Shown: piece after piece, positions 16,669 to 25,844 of the stretch
Numbering within the stretch: the first letter of the stretch is position 1
Layout of the letters: every line of letters starts with the position of its first letter
Assembly (NCBI GenBank): GCA_910579705.1
Contig: CAJTUI010000006.1
Span: forward strand, 1-64,000
DNA from: an uncultured Christensenella sp.
GTDB lineage: Bacteria; Bacillota; Clostridia; Christensenellales; Borkfalkiaceae
Length of the DNA: 64,000 nucleotides
Reading direction: 5' to 3'
The notes under the pieces: generated by a model
Seen by the model: only the letters and a program-made list of their open reading frames with translations
The model's database searches: none
What the model was told of the DNA's origin: nothing
Position numbers and translations under genes: made by a program

Positions 16669-17574
16669 TCAGCCCAGAAACGCAACCACCTCGTCGCGGG
16701 TGGGTATGGACTGTTGCGCGCCTGTTTTCGTGCACGCGAGCGCGGCGCATATCGAGGCATATTTCAAAGCCGATTTCACGCCGTCGCCGTCCTTAATCTT
16801 ACAGGCGAACGCGCCGACGAACGTATCGCCCGCAGCCGTTGTGTCGGTTGCCCGAACTTCTAACGCGGGGACGGAATAAACCTCTTCCCCCTCGCAACAA
16901 ATCGCGCCGCGACTGCCGAGAGTGACTATCACGGCCTTTATCCCCTTGTAACCGAGCGCGGCGCGCGCTCTTTTAGCGTCCTCGCTCAACGCGGGATAAA
17001 CGCCCGTTATTATCTCGCACTCGCTTTCGTTAAAGATAAGATAATCGGTATAATCCAGCGTTTCCGCGCCGAGCTTTACGGCGGGCGCGGGATTGAAAAC
17101 CGTTATCATTCCCTTTTGTTTCGCCGCCCTGAGCCCGTAGGCCACCGCGTTGAAATTATTTTCAAGCTGTGCAATAAAAACGTCTCCGCAATCGGCCGCA
17201 AGCAGGGCCTCGTCTATCTGCGCGGAAGTTATTTCGAGATTGACTCCGCCATCCAGAATAATTCTGTTTTCGCCGTTCTCTACTATTATGAACGCAGCTC
17301 CGCTCCTGCCCGCCGCGGTTTTTAAATAGCTTGTATCCACGCCGTAACTTTTGAGCGCGTCCGCAAGTTCCCTGCCGAGCCCGTCGCCGCCGACTTTGCC
17401 GATGAAATAAGTGTCAGCCTTTTGCTTTGCGCAGGCGACCGCCTGATTTGCGCCCTTGCCGCCAGCGTTAGTGAAAAACGCTCCGCCCGATACCGTTTCG
17501 CCGCCGCGCGGCATTTTCGGCGTGTTTATCACGAAATCACAGTTCACACTGCCGAGTACGAATATTTTGTTCAT
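16669..17574 (-). CDS. rbsK: Ribokinase (PfkB family)
   Basis: Phosphorylates D-ribose, or a similar pentose, to its 5-phosphate in the cytoplasm. N-terminal VLGSVNCDFV, the substrate motif NAGGKGANQAVA near residue 36, TVFNPAPA, and the C-terminal TDTTAAGDTFVGAFA with the catalytic aspartate are all ribokinase hallmarks; 301 residues is normal. The gene lies 9 bp after the permease gene and 18 bp before the beta-galactosidase gene. Its presence beside a nucleoside hydrolase-fold gene implies that ribose is one product of the imported compound. Confidence 0.88.
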   Translation of the reverse strand: MNKIFVLGSVNCDFVINTPKMPRGGETVSGGAFFTNAGGKGANQAVACAKQKADTYFIGKVGGDGLGRELADALKSYGVDTSYLKTAAGRSGAAFIIVENGENRIILDGGVNLEITSAQIDEALLAADCGDVFIAQLENNFNAVAYGLRAAKQKGMITVFNPAPAVKLGAETLDYTDYLIFNESECEIITGVYPALSEDAKRARAALGYKGIKAVIVTLGSRGAICCEGEEVYSVPALEVRATDTTAAGDTFVGAFACKIKDGDGVKSALKYASICAALACTKTGAQQSIPTRDEVVAFLG

Positions 17575-17583
17575 ACCTGCTCC

Positions 17584-18429
17584 TTACTTTATACCCGACG
17601 AAGTAACGCCCCTTACGAACGCCTTCTGCGCAAACGTGATAATGAGAACCATAGGTATCGAAAACATAACCGAGGCCGCCATAACGTGCGTCCAGTCCGC
17701 GGAACCCGTGGACGAGAAAAACATCTGCATACCGAGAGAAAGCGTGAATATGTCGGGATTGGACTGAAAATAGATGCTGGGGCCGACGTAGTCGCACCAG
17801 CTGTTTATGAACGCGTAAACAAACAGCGTTGCAAGACAGGGCTTTATCTGCGGCAACAATATTCTGAAAAGCGTGGTAAACGAGCCCGCGCCGTCTATCT
17901 TAGCCGCCTCGTCCAGTTCGACGGGAATGTCGTCCAGAAACTGTTTAATCATAAACACGTTGAAAGCCGAACCGCCTATCCACGGGATTATCAGCGGCAG
18001 GCGCGTGCCCAGCCAGCCCAGTTTTTCAAACAGCGCGTACGAGGGTATCATTGTAACGACCCACGGTATCATCATCGTCGAGAGAAGTACGACGAAGAAA
18101 ATATTGGAATATTTGTTTTTGAACCGCGAGAAACCGTACGCTATGAGTATGGACGCGAAAATGCCTATGGCCATCTGGCTGACAACCATTATCATAGTGT
18201 TTAAAAGCAGCTTGCCCATATTGATTTCTTTCCACGCCGCGGTGAAGTTGGAAAACTGCAACACTCCCGAATACAGTTTCGGGGGATATTCGAAAATGGA
18301 ATTGCTGGACTCCATAAGCGACATCAGAATCATATAGATGAACGGCAGTGCAAAGAATACGGCTATTTTAAGCGCGATTACAAAAAACAGAACGTTTGTG
18401 ACAACCTTTTTAGGATTTTTCTTTAACAT
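17584..18429 (-). CDS. ABC sugar permease, MalG/ThuG type
   Basis: Inner-membrane permease of a CUT1 carbohydrate importer. About six transmembrane helices are visible. The cytoplasmic EAA loop that contacts the ATPase is present (ELDEAAKIDGAGSFTTLFRI followed by LLPQIKP). The C-terminus ends FVRGVTSSGIK, typical of MalG-like subunits. Its start overlaps the upstream permease gene by 20 bp, so the two are coupled. Confidence 0.93.
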   Translation of the reverse strand: MLKKNPKKVVTNVLFFVIALKIAVFFALPFIYMILMSLMESSNSIFEYPPKLYSGVLQFSNFTAAWKEINMGKLLLNTMIMVVSQMAIGIFASILIAYGFSRFKNKYSNIFFVVLLSTMMIPWVVTMIPSYALFEKLGWLGTRLPLIIPWIGGSAFNVFMIKQFLDDIPVELDEAAKIDGAGSFTTLFRILLPQIKPCLATLFVYAFINSWCDYVGPSIYFQSNPDIFTLSLGMQMFFSSTGSADWTHVMAASVMFSIPMVLIITFAQKAFVRGVTSSGIK

Positions 18430-19369
18430 TTTTTACCCTTCTTTCGCGCTTTCCCGAATTTTTCGGTTTATCGCCCTTAGTGGAAAGCTTGACGTATATA
18501 ATCCCGAACACAAGCGTAAACGCAAATACCAGCCAGCCCTGCGCGCACGCGTAACCCAGCGTCTTTTTACCGAGCGTTTTAAACGCGTTGGAAACAATTA
18601 ATAGCGACATTGTTGTCGTAGAGTTGCCGGGGCCCCCTTCGGTCAGCAGTTTCACCTCCGCATACGCCTGCAACGAGGATATGAGCGAGGTTAAAATTAC
18701 GAATATAAGCGCTTTTGATATGCAGGGTATGATTATGTGGATAAGCCGCTGGACGGAGTTTGCGCCGTCCAGAGAAGCCGCCTCCAACAAGTCTTTGGGC
18801 ACGCCCTGTATCGCCGCGAGCACTATCAGCATGGTAGGCCCAAGGCCGCTCCATATTCCTACGAATATGACCGTGCCCATAGCGCTTACGCCGTTGCCGA
18901 AAAAGTTTACCGGCGCAATCCCGAGATAGCTTAAAAAATAGTTTATTATATTGAACTCGCCGCCCGTGAAGATAAGTTTCCATAGTAGCGCCACGCTTAC
19001 GACGGGGATAACCGCGGGAAGATAAATCATTACGCGGAAAACTTTCCTGCCGATAATCTTTTTATCGAGCAACAGCGCGATTAAAAGTGAAAATATCACC
19101 AGAAGCGCGACCTTTATCACCGAATATATCAGCGTGTTTAAAATTGCGCGCTGAAAGTCCTTGTCCTCGGTAAAAATCAAAAAATAGTTTTTCAGCCCGA
19201 CGAAGTTCAGCGGCTCGGAATTGACCGTGACCATCTTCGCGTCGGTAAAGCTGTAAATGAGCGACATTCCCATAGGTATTATCGTAAACGCGGTAAAACC
19301 TATCAACCAGGGACTGATATACGCGAAAAACCGCAATATCTTTTTCCGCTCGAAGCCTGACTTAGCCAT
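18410..19369 (-). CDS. ABC sugar permease, MalF/UgpA type
   Basis: Second permease of the same importer, with six predicted membrane helices and the EAA motif LLEAASLDGANSVQRLIHI followed by IIPCISKA. The N-terminus (FAYISPWLIGFTAFTIIPMGMSLIYSF) matches MalF-like subunits without the extra N-terminal domain of Escherichia coli MalF. It starts 9 bp after the binding-protein gene and overlaps the next permease gene. Confidence 0.93.
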   Translation of the reverse strand: MAKSGFERKKILRFFAYISPWLIGFTAFTIIPMGMSLIYSFTDAKMVTVNSEPLNFVGLKNYFLIFTEDKDFQRAILNTLIYSVIKVALLVIFSLLIALLLDKKIIGRKVFRVMIYLPAVIPVVSVALLWKLIFTGGEFNIINYFLSYLGIAPVNFFGNGVSAMGTVIFVGIWSGLGPTMLIVLAAIQGVPKDLLEAASLDGANSVQRLIHIIIPCISKALIFVILTSLISSLQAYAEVKLLTEGGPGNSTTTMSLLIVSNAFKTLGKKTLGYACAQGWLVFAFTLVFGIIYVKLSTKGDKPKNSGKRERRVKNVKEKS

Positions 19370-19378
19370 ACAAACTCC

Positions 19379-20764
19379 TTATAATTCGCGCTTGACGTCG
19401 CTTGCGATACCGTCCAGAACCTGTTGCAACGTCCCGCCCTTGGGGTTTGCGAGATAGTCCGACATATGCTTGCCTATGATATTCTCGAAACTGAGCTGGG
19501 ACATCTCCGTGTTGTAGACGATAGGGTGCGTGTATTTGTTTGCTACGTTCAAAAAGTACTGATTTATTTCCGCAAGCTGGGAGTCCTCGGGATTGGTAAA
19601 CACGGGGCTGTTTGCCACCGCCTTGTTGCCGGGGATATTAAATCCCTTCGCCGCCATATAACGGTTGCCGTGAGTCATATAGTAATTGAGGAACTCCACC
19701 GCGTCGTCGGGCAAAGTCGTATTCTTGTACACCGCGAGCGAAATCATACCGCTGCACGCGGCGTAAGTATCGTTCTCGGTCAAGGCAGAGCCGTCCGCCT
19801 TTGCGGGAACGGGCGAGGGGCAATACCCCAGCTCGAACCCGACGCTGTTCCAGTTGTACGTGGAATACGCCCAGTTGCCGAAAAATACAAAACTTACGTT
19901 GCCGTTTGCAAACGCCTCTCCGCTACCAACGCCCGTAGGCCCTATTATCGGCGCGCTGGCCTTTTCGCCTATCTGTAAATCGCAGAAAAACTTAAACGCT
20001 TTATATACGTCGGGGTCATTAGAATTAAAATTCTTGTTATCCTCCGCCCACACGGAAGAGCCCGTCATCTGCACCCACTCCATAAGGTGCTTGTACGGAA
20101 CCCTGTCGAGCATTGTGCCGTATCTGGCCGTTTTGCGGAGCTTGTACGACATATCGTAAAACTCGTCCCAGGTCATAGGCACGGTGTCGGACGGGTATTG
20201 CATATACCCCTCGTCGCCCTCGGACAGGTTGTTTTCGGCGTTGTAGCCGTCTATATGCGACTTGTTATACCAAAGCATAAAATCGGGCGACCAGTCCTTG
20301 ATAAGCGCGTAATAATCGCCCTTGCCTATAACTTCGCCGTCGTAGCGATACGCGTCGTTGATGTCCCACAGCTCCACCTCGCCGTCGGGATTGGACGGAG
20401 ATTTCACGTCCAGCGCGCCGCTTTCGATATAGGACGAAAGATTCATTATCTTACTGCTCGCAAGATGCGACGGCAGTTCGCCCGATTCGGTGAAGAATAT
20501 GTCGGGAGCGGTGTTTTTGGACGAGAAAAGCACGTTGAGATTATCGTAATAGTCGCCTGTGCTGACCTGCACGTTGACCTTCTTTCCCGTTTCCTCGGTG
20601 AAGTCCTTGGCTATCTTTTCATAGCACGCAAGCTCCGCGTTGTCGCCCCATACGTAAAATATGACGCCGTCTTTTTTGCCGCCTCCGCCGCAGGCCGAAA
20701 CCGTGAGCGCAAGCGCGGGAATAACCAAGAGTGACATAAGCCTGGAAAGTTTTTTATTTGACAT
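19379..20764 (-). CDS. ABC sugar-binding lipoprotein (MalE-like)
   Basis: Extracytoplasmic solute-binding protein that captures the sugar for the two permeases. Signal peptide with lipobox LTVSAC (Cys25), then GGGGKKDGVIFYVWGDNAELACYEKIAKDF and the SBP family 1 pattern APDIFFTESGELPSHL. The protein is 461 residues, slightly longer than MalE, as usual in CUT1 systems for oligosaccharides. It overlaps the end of the nucleoside hydrolase gene by 11 bp. The ligand is not deducible, but the operon suggests an oligosaccharide or glycosylated riboside. Confidence 0.92.
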   Translation of the reverse strand: MSNKKLSRLMSLLVIPALALTVSACGGGGKKDGVIFYVWGDNAELACYEKIAKDFTEETGKKVNVQVSTGDYYDNLNVLFSSKNTAPDIFFTESGELPSHLASSKIMNLSSYIESGALDVKSPSNPDGEVELWDINDAYRYDGEVIGKGDYYALIKDWSPDFMLWYNKSHIDGYNAENNLSEGDEGYMQYPSDTVPMTWDEFYDMSYKLRKTARYGTMLDRVPYKHLMEWVQMTGSSVWAEDNKNFNSNDPDVYKAFKFFCDLQIGEKASAPIIGPTGVGSGEAFANGNVSFVFFGNWAYSTYNWNSVGFELGYCPSPVPAKADGSALTENDTYAACSGMISLAVYKNTTLPDDAVEFLNYYMTHGNRYMAAKGFNIPGNKAVANSPVFTNPEDSQLAEINQYFLNVANKYTHPIVYNTEMSQLSFENIIGKHMSDYLANPKGGTLQQVLDGIASDVKREL

Positions 20765-21695
20765 AGCTAATCTCCTTTACGAGAGTTTTTTCAAGTTTGT
20801 TGCAGGTATACTCGACGGTGTTGCACAGCCGTATAAGAAAATGCAAGCCGTGTTCTACGCATTCGAACCGCGTTTTACCGTCCCCGTCAACGGTGACCCT
20901 GCCCGCGGGCGATATTTTAAACAAGTCGTCCTCGCCCAGCGCCGCATACCACAGCGCAAGCAAGTCCCAGGATTCGCGCGGGCCGTTCTGGAAAAGCTTG
21001 TAGGCTAGCGCGACGGGATTGTCCTCGCCGCCGCGGCGAAGAAGTTCCCCGCCCGTCTTAATCTGACAGCCCACGTTAAAGTCGCTGAACACAATTTCAA
21101 CGGGGCATTTGTTTACGAAGTTTACGGCGGAGGCTATGTCCGTTACGATATTGTACTCCGCCTCGCTGCCGAAAACTTCACCCTCTTCCGCAAACAAACC
21201 GCCCATAACGACGAATTTGTCTATCTTGCGTTTCACAAGCTCCGCGCCGCTTAAAGCGGAATATCCGTCGGGTGCGGAATCGAGCAGATCCGACACGTTA
21301 TTGAGCTGGCCTATACAAAGGAAAGTTACCGAACCGTCGGGTTCGGCGGCAAGCTTTTTTCTTATAAAGCCGACCGCCTCCTGCGCGGGATAAAGGGTGC
21401 CGCTCTCCTTTATGTAAAAATCGTTTTTGAAACGCTTTGCGATTTCGGGCTGAAAGATACTTATGTTTTCGTCGCAGAAATTTTTTCTGTGCGTCGCGCC
21501 TATCTCTATATCGGAATTGCCGTAAAAGGTGTTAATCGCCGATATACAAGCGGGCCCGTATCTTCCCGACGTTGTGAAGGTTATCCCCACCACGTCGATA
21601 AGCCGTTCGTTTTTTAAAACGTTTGCAATGGCAAGCGCGCCCGCGTCGTCGCAGTCGCCGCCGATGTCGGTGTCAATAAATATTTTCTTTGTCAT
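20754..21695 (-). CDS. Nucleoside hydrolase-family protein (riboside hydrolase)
   Basis: Member of the inosine-uridine nucleoside hydrolase family, which cleaves N-ribosides to ribose and base with a Ca2+-held water. The calcium-binding motif is at the N-terminus: FIDTDIGGDCDDAGALAIANVL. Later family-type segments include KIDKFVVMGGLF, EYNIVTDIASAVNFV and PVEIVFSDFNVG. There is no signal peptide, so it acts in the cytoplasm. Two ATGs overlap the AraC stop; the second is better spaced from GGCGGG. Its position between an AraC gene and a sugar-type importer, with a ribokinase downstream, is unusual for nucleoside salvage; it may cleave a non-nucleoside riboside, which is an inference. Confidence 0.85.
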   Translation of the reverse strand: MTKKIFIDTDIGGDCDDAGALAIANVLKNERLIDVVGITFTTSGRYGPACISAINTFYGNSDIEIGATHRKNFCDENISIFQPEIAKRFKNDFYIKESGTLYPAQEAVGFIRKKLAAEPDGSVTFLCIGQLNNVSDLLDSAPDGYSALSGAELVKRKIDKFVVMGGLFAEEGEVFGSEAEYNIVTDIASAVNFVNKCPVEIVFSDFNVGCQIKTGGELLRRGGEDNPVALAYKLFQNGPRESWDLLALWYAALGEDDLFKISPAGRVTVDGDGKTRFECVEHGLHFLIRLCNTVEYTCNKLEKTLVKEISYVK

Positions 21696-22498
21696 CATTT
21701 CCCGCCTTCGATATTAAACACGCCTACGTCAATCTGGTTATGCGACGAGTGCCTGAACTGCATCGGAGATATATTCATTTTCTTTTTGAAAAACGCATTG
21801 AAATGAATAGAGCTGCTGAAACCGCATCTCAGCGCAATATCCTTAGTCTGCATATCGGTAGTAAGCAGCATCTGTTTGGCCGCGTACAGTTTACACTCCA
21901 TCAGATACTGGTATAACGAGGTCTTGGTTTCTTTCTGAAAAATATGCCTGAACCTGTCGTAGCTGTATCCGAACGACGCCGCAATCTGCGCGAAATCAAT
22001 CGTCTGGTTATAATTTTCCTTGATATAATTCTTAATTCTTCCGACAAGCTCCTTTTCATAGGATTTTTTGTTTTCCTGAGAAACCTGCCGCAGAAAGTTA
22101 TTGATAATTACGTTGAAGTATAAGTTTACTATGCGCTGGTAATACAGCTTTTTCTCCTGTTCCTCTTCCTGCATTCTGTTAAACAAATCGGTAAGAACTT
22201 CCGTCTGTTTCGCGTCGGGCTTGAAATAAGTGAATTTTTTGAGAAGATTGAGATTTACGGTTTCAAACAGTATGATAAACAGCCGCGAAAACCCGACCGT
22301 CTTCTCGTCGTGCTTGACGAACGGGCTAACAAGGGTAGCCGTCGGCCCGTCGTATAACAATACGTCGTTATCCGCGGTAATCACGCCCTTGCCCTCCATA
22401 TAAAACACAAACTCGTAACAGTTATGGCTGTGTTCCATAATGAAGTCGCCCTTATGATGCTCGTAATATACGAACGATTTTACCTTACATAAACCCAT
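21695..22498 (-). CDS. AraC-family transcriptional regulator
   Basis: Regulator embedded in the glycan operon. The N-terminal half is a cupin-like sensor (MEHSHNCYEFVFYMEGKGVI). The C-terminal 100 residues carry the two AraC helix-turn-helix motifs: IDFAQIAASFGYSYDRFRHIF and TKDIALRCGFSSSIHFNAFFKK. The gene begins after AAGGATTTAAT and its stop overlaps the next start (ATGA). It probably senses a breakdown product and activates the operon. A direct DNA target is not shown, but the palindrome at 30522-30540 is one candidate region. Confidence 0.92.
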   Translation of the reverse strand: MGLCKVKSFVYYEHHKGDFIMEHSHNCYEFVFYMEGKGVITADNDVLLYDGPTATLVSPFVKHDEKTVGFSRLFIILFETVNLNLLKKFTYFKPDAKQTEVLTDLFNRMQEEEQEKKLYYQRIVNLYFNVIINNFLRQVSQENKKSYEKELVGRIKNYIKENYNQTIDFAQIAASFGYSYDRFRHIFQKETKTSLYQYLMECKLYAAKQMLLTTDMQTKDIALRCGFSSSIHFNAFFKKKMNISPMQFRHSSHNQIDVGVFNIEGGK

Positions 22499-22507
22499 AT
22501 TAAATCC

Positions 22508-24175
22508 TTAAACGTTATCGTTTGCGGTAGAAACCACGGCCTCGTTTATCTTCCTTATTTTTATCCTGTAAAGCTTATCGGCGGAAACCGAAATTTCGGG
22601 GTTTATATACGCCTCTTCCTCCACGACAAACCCGTCGTTACCGAAATGGCCTATCTCCGCCTTCAAAGTTATATCCGCGTTGTTTACGGTGAACTTGCAA
22701 TCCTTTGTGGAATACAAATAAACGTAACCCTCGCGCTCTATCGCAAACGCCACTCCGCCGTTTTCGGTCCTGTACGTAAGACTTATATTGGAGGTGTTTA
22801 CAGTCTGCGTGCGGCGTTCTAGCGGAATTTCCGTAAGCACGTTGAACGCCGCGAAATCACAGCTTTCCACAAGCGGCAGAACGCTGTCCATAGCCGCAAT
22901 GCCGCGGATAATGCTCCTCGTCTGCGCCGTGTGCGGCTTATCCGTGAAATCGGGGTTATACACGCCCTGATCCATCTGGTAGGAAGAATTTCCGTTTATC
23001 TGCACGAAATACACGGGCGTTGCCAGATCGTAAAACATATAACTTCCGCCCGCCTGATACGCCGTAAGAAACATTGACGGACAGGACGAATAGTTGCCCA
23101 TATTTTCCGCTATGTGCGGATAGTTGCCGTTCACCGAGTAAGCGCGGACAATATCGTTGATTGCGACGGGCGAGGTAACGTACGGGTCGTCCCCGATAAT
23201 GTCTATGCCTTCCAGTTCCAAAACGTCCAGCGGTGAAAAGCCCTTGCCCTGCCACTGCGGGAACTCGCCCACGTTATAGCTCGTCGTCATATTACAGCGT
23301 GTGTAAATCTTATAATCCGAACTTTTAACGGCCTTTCCCGCGTTGTCGAGCGCGTCCAGAGTCATCTGCCAGATTTTTTTCGGGTCTGCGGGCGCGCCGT
23401 CCTCCTTGATTGAGTCCTGCTCCAATTTCCAGCGCAACAGCCCGTCCGACTCGTTATGCACCTGTATCCCGATAAGCGGATTTTTTTCGCCGTTTTGTCT
23501 GTTCCACTCCGAAACGTGCGCCATAAGCTTTTCGAGAACGAGCTTTTCCCTCTGCATAAGGTTTTCGTTGTTGAGTACGAGATGAAACACGTTGCCGTAC
23601 ATATGCGTATAAAATTTACTGCTTTCGAATACGGGATAGGTTTCGCTGTCGGAGCAAATATAATCGGGTACCGTGAAGGAATGAGAATATCCGCACATAT
23701 TGGTGGAAAACCATAAAAATTCGCATTTCAACCCGTACTTGTTGGTGAAACCGAGCAGTTTGTCCACGAGCGCGAAATCGTAATTATCCTTGGTTTTCTC
23801 TATCTGTTTCCATTCGAGCGCAAGTTCCAGAGTATTTATCCCCAGCTCTTTCGCCTTGGAAAAATATTGCTCTATTTCTTCGTCCGTGAGCGGGGGAACG
23901 GCGTTCGGGAACGACTGCGAACGGTTGTAAAGCCCGTCAATCCTGACCTGCGCGCCTCTTATCGCGTACGGTTTCCCGTCCACTTCCAGATACGTCCTGC
24001 CGTTTTCGAGAGTGCGCACGCGCGAAACATATTCGCTTTTTTCTGGCTTTTCGGGCTCCTCCCCGCCTGTTACGGGCGGTTTGGCCGCGGGCGCGCAACC
24101 CGCTATAACCGAAACGCCCGACAAAACCGCGGCGACGGAAAAGAGTATTCTTGCCATCAGTGTTTTGAATTTCAT
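22508..24175 (-). CDS. Clan GH-A-like glycosidase lipoprotein, paralogue 1
   Basis: Surface lipoprotein with a (beta/alpha)8 glycosidase fold resembling GH42/GH35-type beta-galactosidases; the exact family is not certain. Numbering from the preferred ATG: lipobox VIAGC (Cys27), proposed acid/base Glu242 in GIQVHNES, proposed nucleophile Glu357 in HIAENMGNYS, and a C-terminal beta-sandwich ending in LYRIKI. The ATG at 24175 follows AGAGGAT; an earlier in-frame start lies inside the neighbour. It is one of three tandem paralogues of similar length and likely clips galactose-like units at the cell surface before import. Confidence 0.8.
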   Translation of the reverse strand: MKFKTLMARILFSVAAVLSGVSVIAGCAPAAKPPVTGGEEPEKPEKSEYVSRVRTLENGRTYLEVDGKPYAIRGAQVRIDGLYNRSQSFPNAVPPLTDEEIEQYFSKAKELGINTLELALEWKQIEKTKDNYDFALVDKLLGFTNKYGLKCEFLWFSTNMCGYSHSFTVPDYICSDSETYPVFESSKFYTHMYGNVFHLVLNNENLMQREKLVLEKLMAHVSEWNRQNGEKNPLIGIQVHNESDGLLRWKLEQDSIKEDGAPADPKKIWQMTLDALDNAGKAVKSSDYKIYTRCNMTTSYNVGEFPQWQGKGFSPLDVLELEGIDIIGDDPYVTSPVAINDIVRAYSVNGNYPHIAENMGNYSSCPSMFLTAYQAGGSYMFYDLATPVYFVQINGNSSYQMDQGVYNPDFTDKPHTAQTRSIIRGIAAMDSVLPLVESCDFAAFNVLTEIPLERRTQTVNTSNISLTYRTENGGVAFAIEREGYVYLYSTKDCKFTVNNADITLKAEIGHFGNDGFVVEEEAYINPEISVSADKLYRIKIRKINEAVVSTANDNV

Positions 24176-24176
24176 A

Positions 24177-25838
24177 CTATCCTCTGATACTGTCAAGCGG
24201 GGTCAGATAGTTACCCGCTTTGAGTTCCGCCGCGGACGGGAGCTCGGAAATACTGCTTATCCTCACGCGGTAAATCTTTCCCGCCTCGATTGAGAGCCGT
24301 GTGTTGTTGGCAAGCGTTACGTTGCCCTCGTTTACCCATTCGCCGTCCTTGCCGAAATAGCCGTGCTGGCCGACCGTTATCGAGCAGTTATCTATATCGA
24401 GCGTCGAGTTATGCGTGGAATACACGTACAGATAGTTGCTGTCGTACACCGCGAAACCCAGCGAATTTAAAGGGTTGGAATAGGAAAGCAGCAGTCCGTT
24501 GTTGAAATAAATCTTTTGAATCCTCTCGCCCTCGGGCTTGGAATTGAGAAGATTATTGAGCCCGAGCGTGGCGAAACAGCTGCGCGGCGCGTTGGCAACG
24601 GGCACAAACGCTTTCTGCAACGCCGTATATATAGTTTTCGTATCTTGCGCGCGGGTATTCTTCTGAACGAATTTTTCCGCCAGAGTTGCGCCGTCCTTGT
24701 TATATCTCTTGTACAGCGCGCCGTTTGGCGACTCGGGATAGTACACGGGGTTGCTGAGCTGGTAGGAAACGTAGCCCGCTCCGCCCATTCCGAAAGTTGC
24801 AAGCGCCTGCTTGTGATTGATGTCCGACGCCCAGTTTTCCGCGTTCATAACGACCATATCTTCGTACTCGTCCGTAAACGACTTGAACGCGTTTTTCGTC
24901 GAAGAAATTTCGTGCAGGTAAGTCGGGCACACCACGTCTATATACTCCGACTCCTCTATGTTTCTGACGTAGTTGACAACGGCGTTCTGCTCGCAGAACT
25001 CAACGCGCGTTATCGCCTTGTACTTAGAGTACTTTACGCCCTTTGCAACGCAATCGAGATAGGTGCGCGCCATACCCCAGGCCTCGTCCTGAGTGAACGC
25101 GGAGCCGTCCGCCTTCTTCACCTTATAGCCGTCTATTCTCCATCTTGCGAAACGGTCAACGCCCTGCCCTATCTGCACCATAATAACGGGGTCGTAACCG
25201 TCGTTTTCGCGGTTCCACTCGTATACGTAATTCATCATCTCGTATATCGCGCGGCTCTCCCTCGTCAAAAGCGCCTCGTTAGACCAGTCCATAAACCTGA
25301 GTCTGCCGTAATTGGCGTAATCCAGCATATCCAGAAGTACCGGATAGGTCTGCGTGTCCCTCGATACGTACGACGGCACGTTCGCCGAATGGAATTCGCC
25401 GTCCGTAAAACTGCCATACCACTCCAAATTCAACTTCAAATCGTATTTCTTGGCGAAATCCAGATAATTTTTCAGATCTCCGAACTCGTAATTTCCGTAC
25501 GTAGGCTCGACCTGACTCCACATAACCGAAATTTCCAGCGTGTTCATACCCGTTTCCTTGGCTATGGCGAAGTAATCTTCCGTTTCCTCGGACTCCATAA
25601 AATCCGCATTCGCCAGAAGGTCTGTCCTCAACAGCCCCGAAAGCATAATCGCGGGAGTTTGGCTCCTATCCAGAAGCACGGCCTTGCCCGCGTCCGATTT
25701 GCCTATCGTATACGGCGCCTCGTACTCGGTCTGGTTAACCATCTCGCCCGAACCGTTATCCACGGGCCTGTTACAGCCCGCGCAAAGCGTTGCGGCAATC
25801 ATTGACGCGGCTAAAAATACGGGAATAATCTTTTTCAT
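24177..25838 (-). CDS. Clan GH-A-like lipoprotein, paralogue 2, acid/base residue missing
   Basis: Second of three tandem paralogous lipoproteins (553 residues; lipobox LCAGC, Cys22). The barrel fold and C-terminal domain (IYRVRISSI) align with its neighbours, and the proposed nucleophile is kept (Glu334 in MNAENWAS). The acid/base motif is lost: where paralogue 1 has IQVHNESD, this protein has VQIGQGVD, so Gly226 replaces the catalytic glutamate. It is therefore probably a non-catalytic carbohydrate-binding protein, or an enzyme with altered chemistry. The frame is intact, so it is not a pseudogene. It lies one base upstream of paralogue 1 and 6 bp after paralogue 3. Confidence 0.8.
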   Translation of the reverse strand: MKKIIPVFLAASMIAATLCAGCNRPVDNGSGEMVNQTEYEAPYTIGKSDAGKAVLLDRSQTPAIMLSGLLRTDLLANADFMESEETEDYFAIAKETGMNTLEISVMWSQVEPTYGNYEFGDLKNYLDFAKKYDLKLNLEWYGSFTDGEFHSANVPSYVSRDTQTYPVLLDMLDYANYGRLRFMDWSNEALLTRESRAIYEMMNYVYEWNRENDGYDPVIMVQIGQGVDRFARWRIDGYKVKKADGSAFTQDEAWGMARTYLDCVAKGVKYSKYKAITRVEFCEQNAVVNYVRNIEESEYIDVVCPTYLHEISSTKNAFKSFTDEYEDMVVMNAENWASDINHKQALATFGMGGAGYVSYQLSNPVYYPESPNGALYKRYNKDGATLAEKFVQKNTRAQDTKTIYTALQKAFVPVANAPRSCFATLGLNNLLNSKPEGERIQKIYFNNGLLLSYSNPLNSLGFAVYDSNYLYVYSTHNSTLDIDNCSITVGQHGYFGKDGEWVNEGNVTLANNTRLSIEAGKIYRVRISSISELPSAAELKAGNYLTPLDSIRG

Positions 25839-25844
25839 ATCCTA

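Noticed and set aside
24516..25805. 429-residue plus-strand frame
   Set aside because: Shadow of the second GH-A-like paralogue, which has a signal peptide and conserved motifs on the other strand.
24177..25838. Second GH-A-like gene as a pseudogene
   Set aside because: Catalytic glutamate is lost but the frame, lipobox, nucleophile and C-terminal domain are intact.
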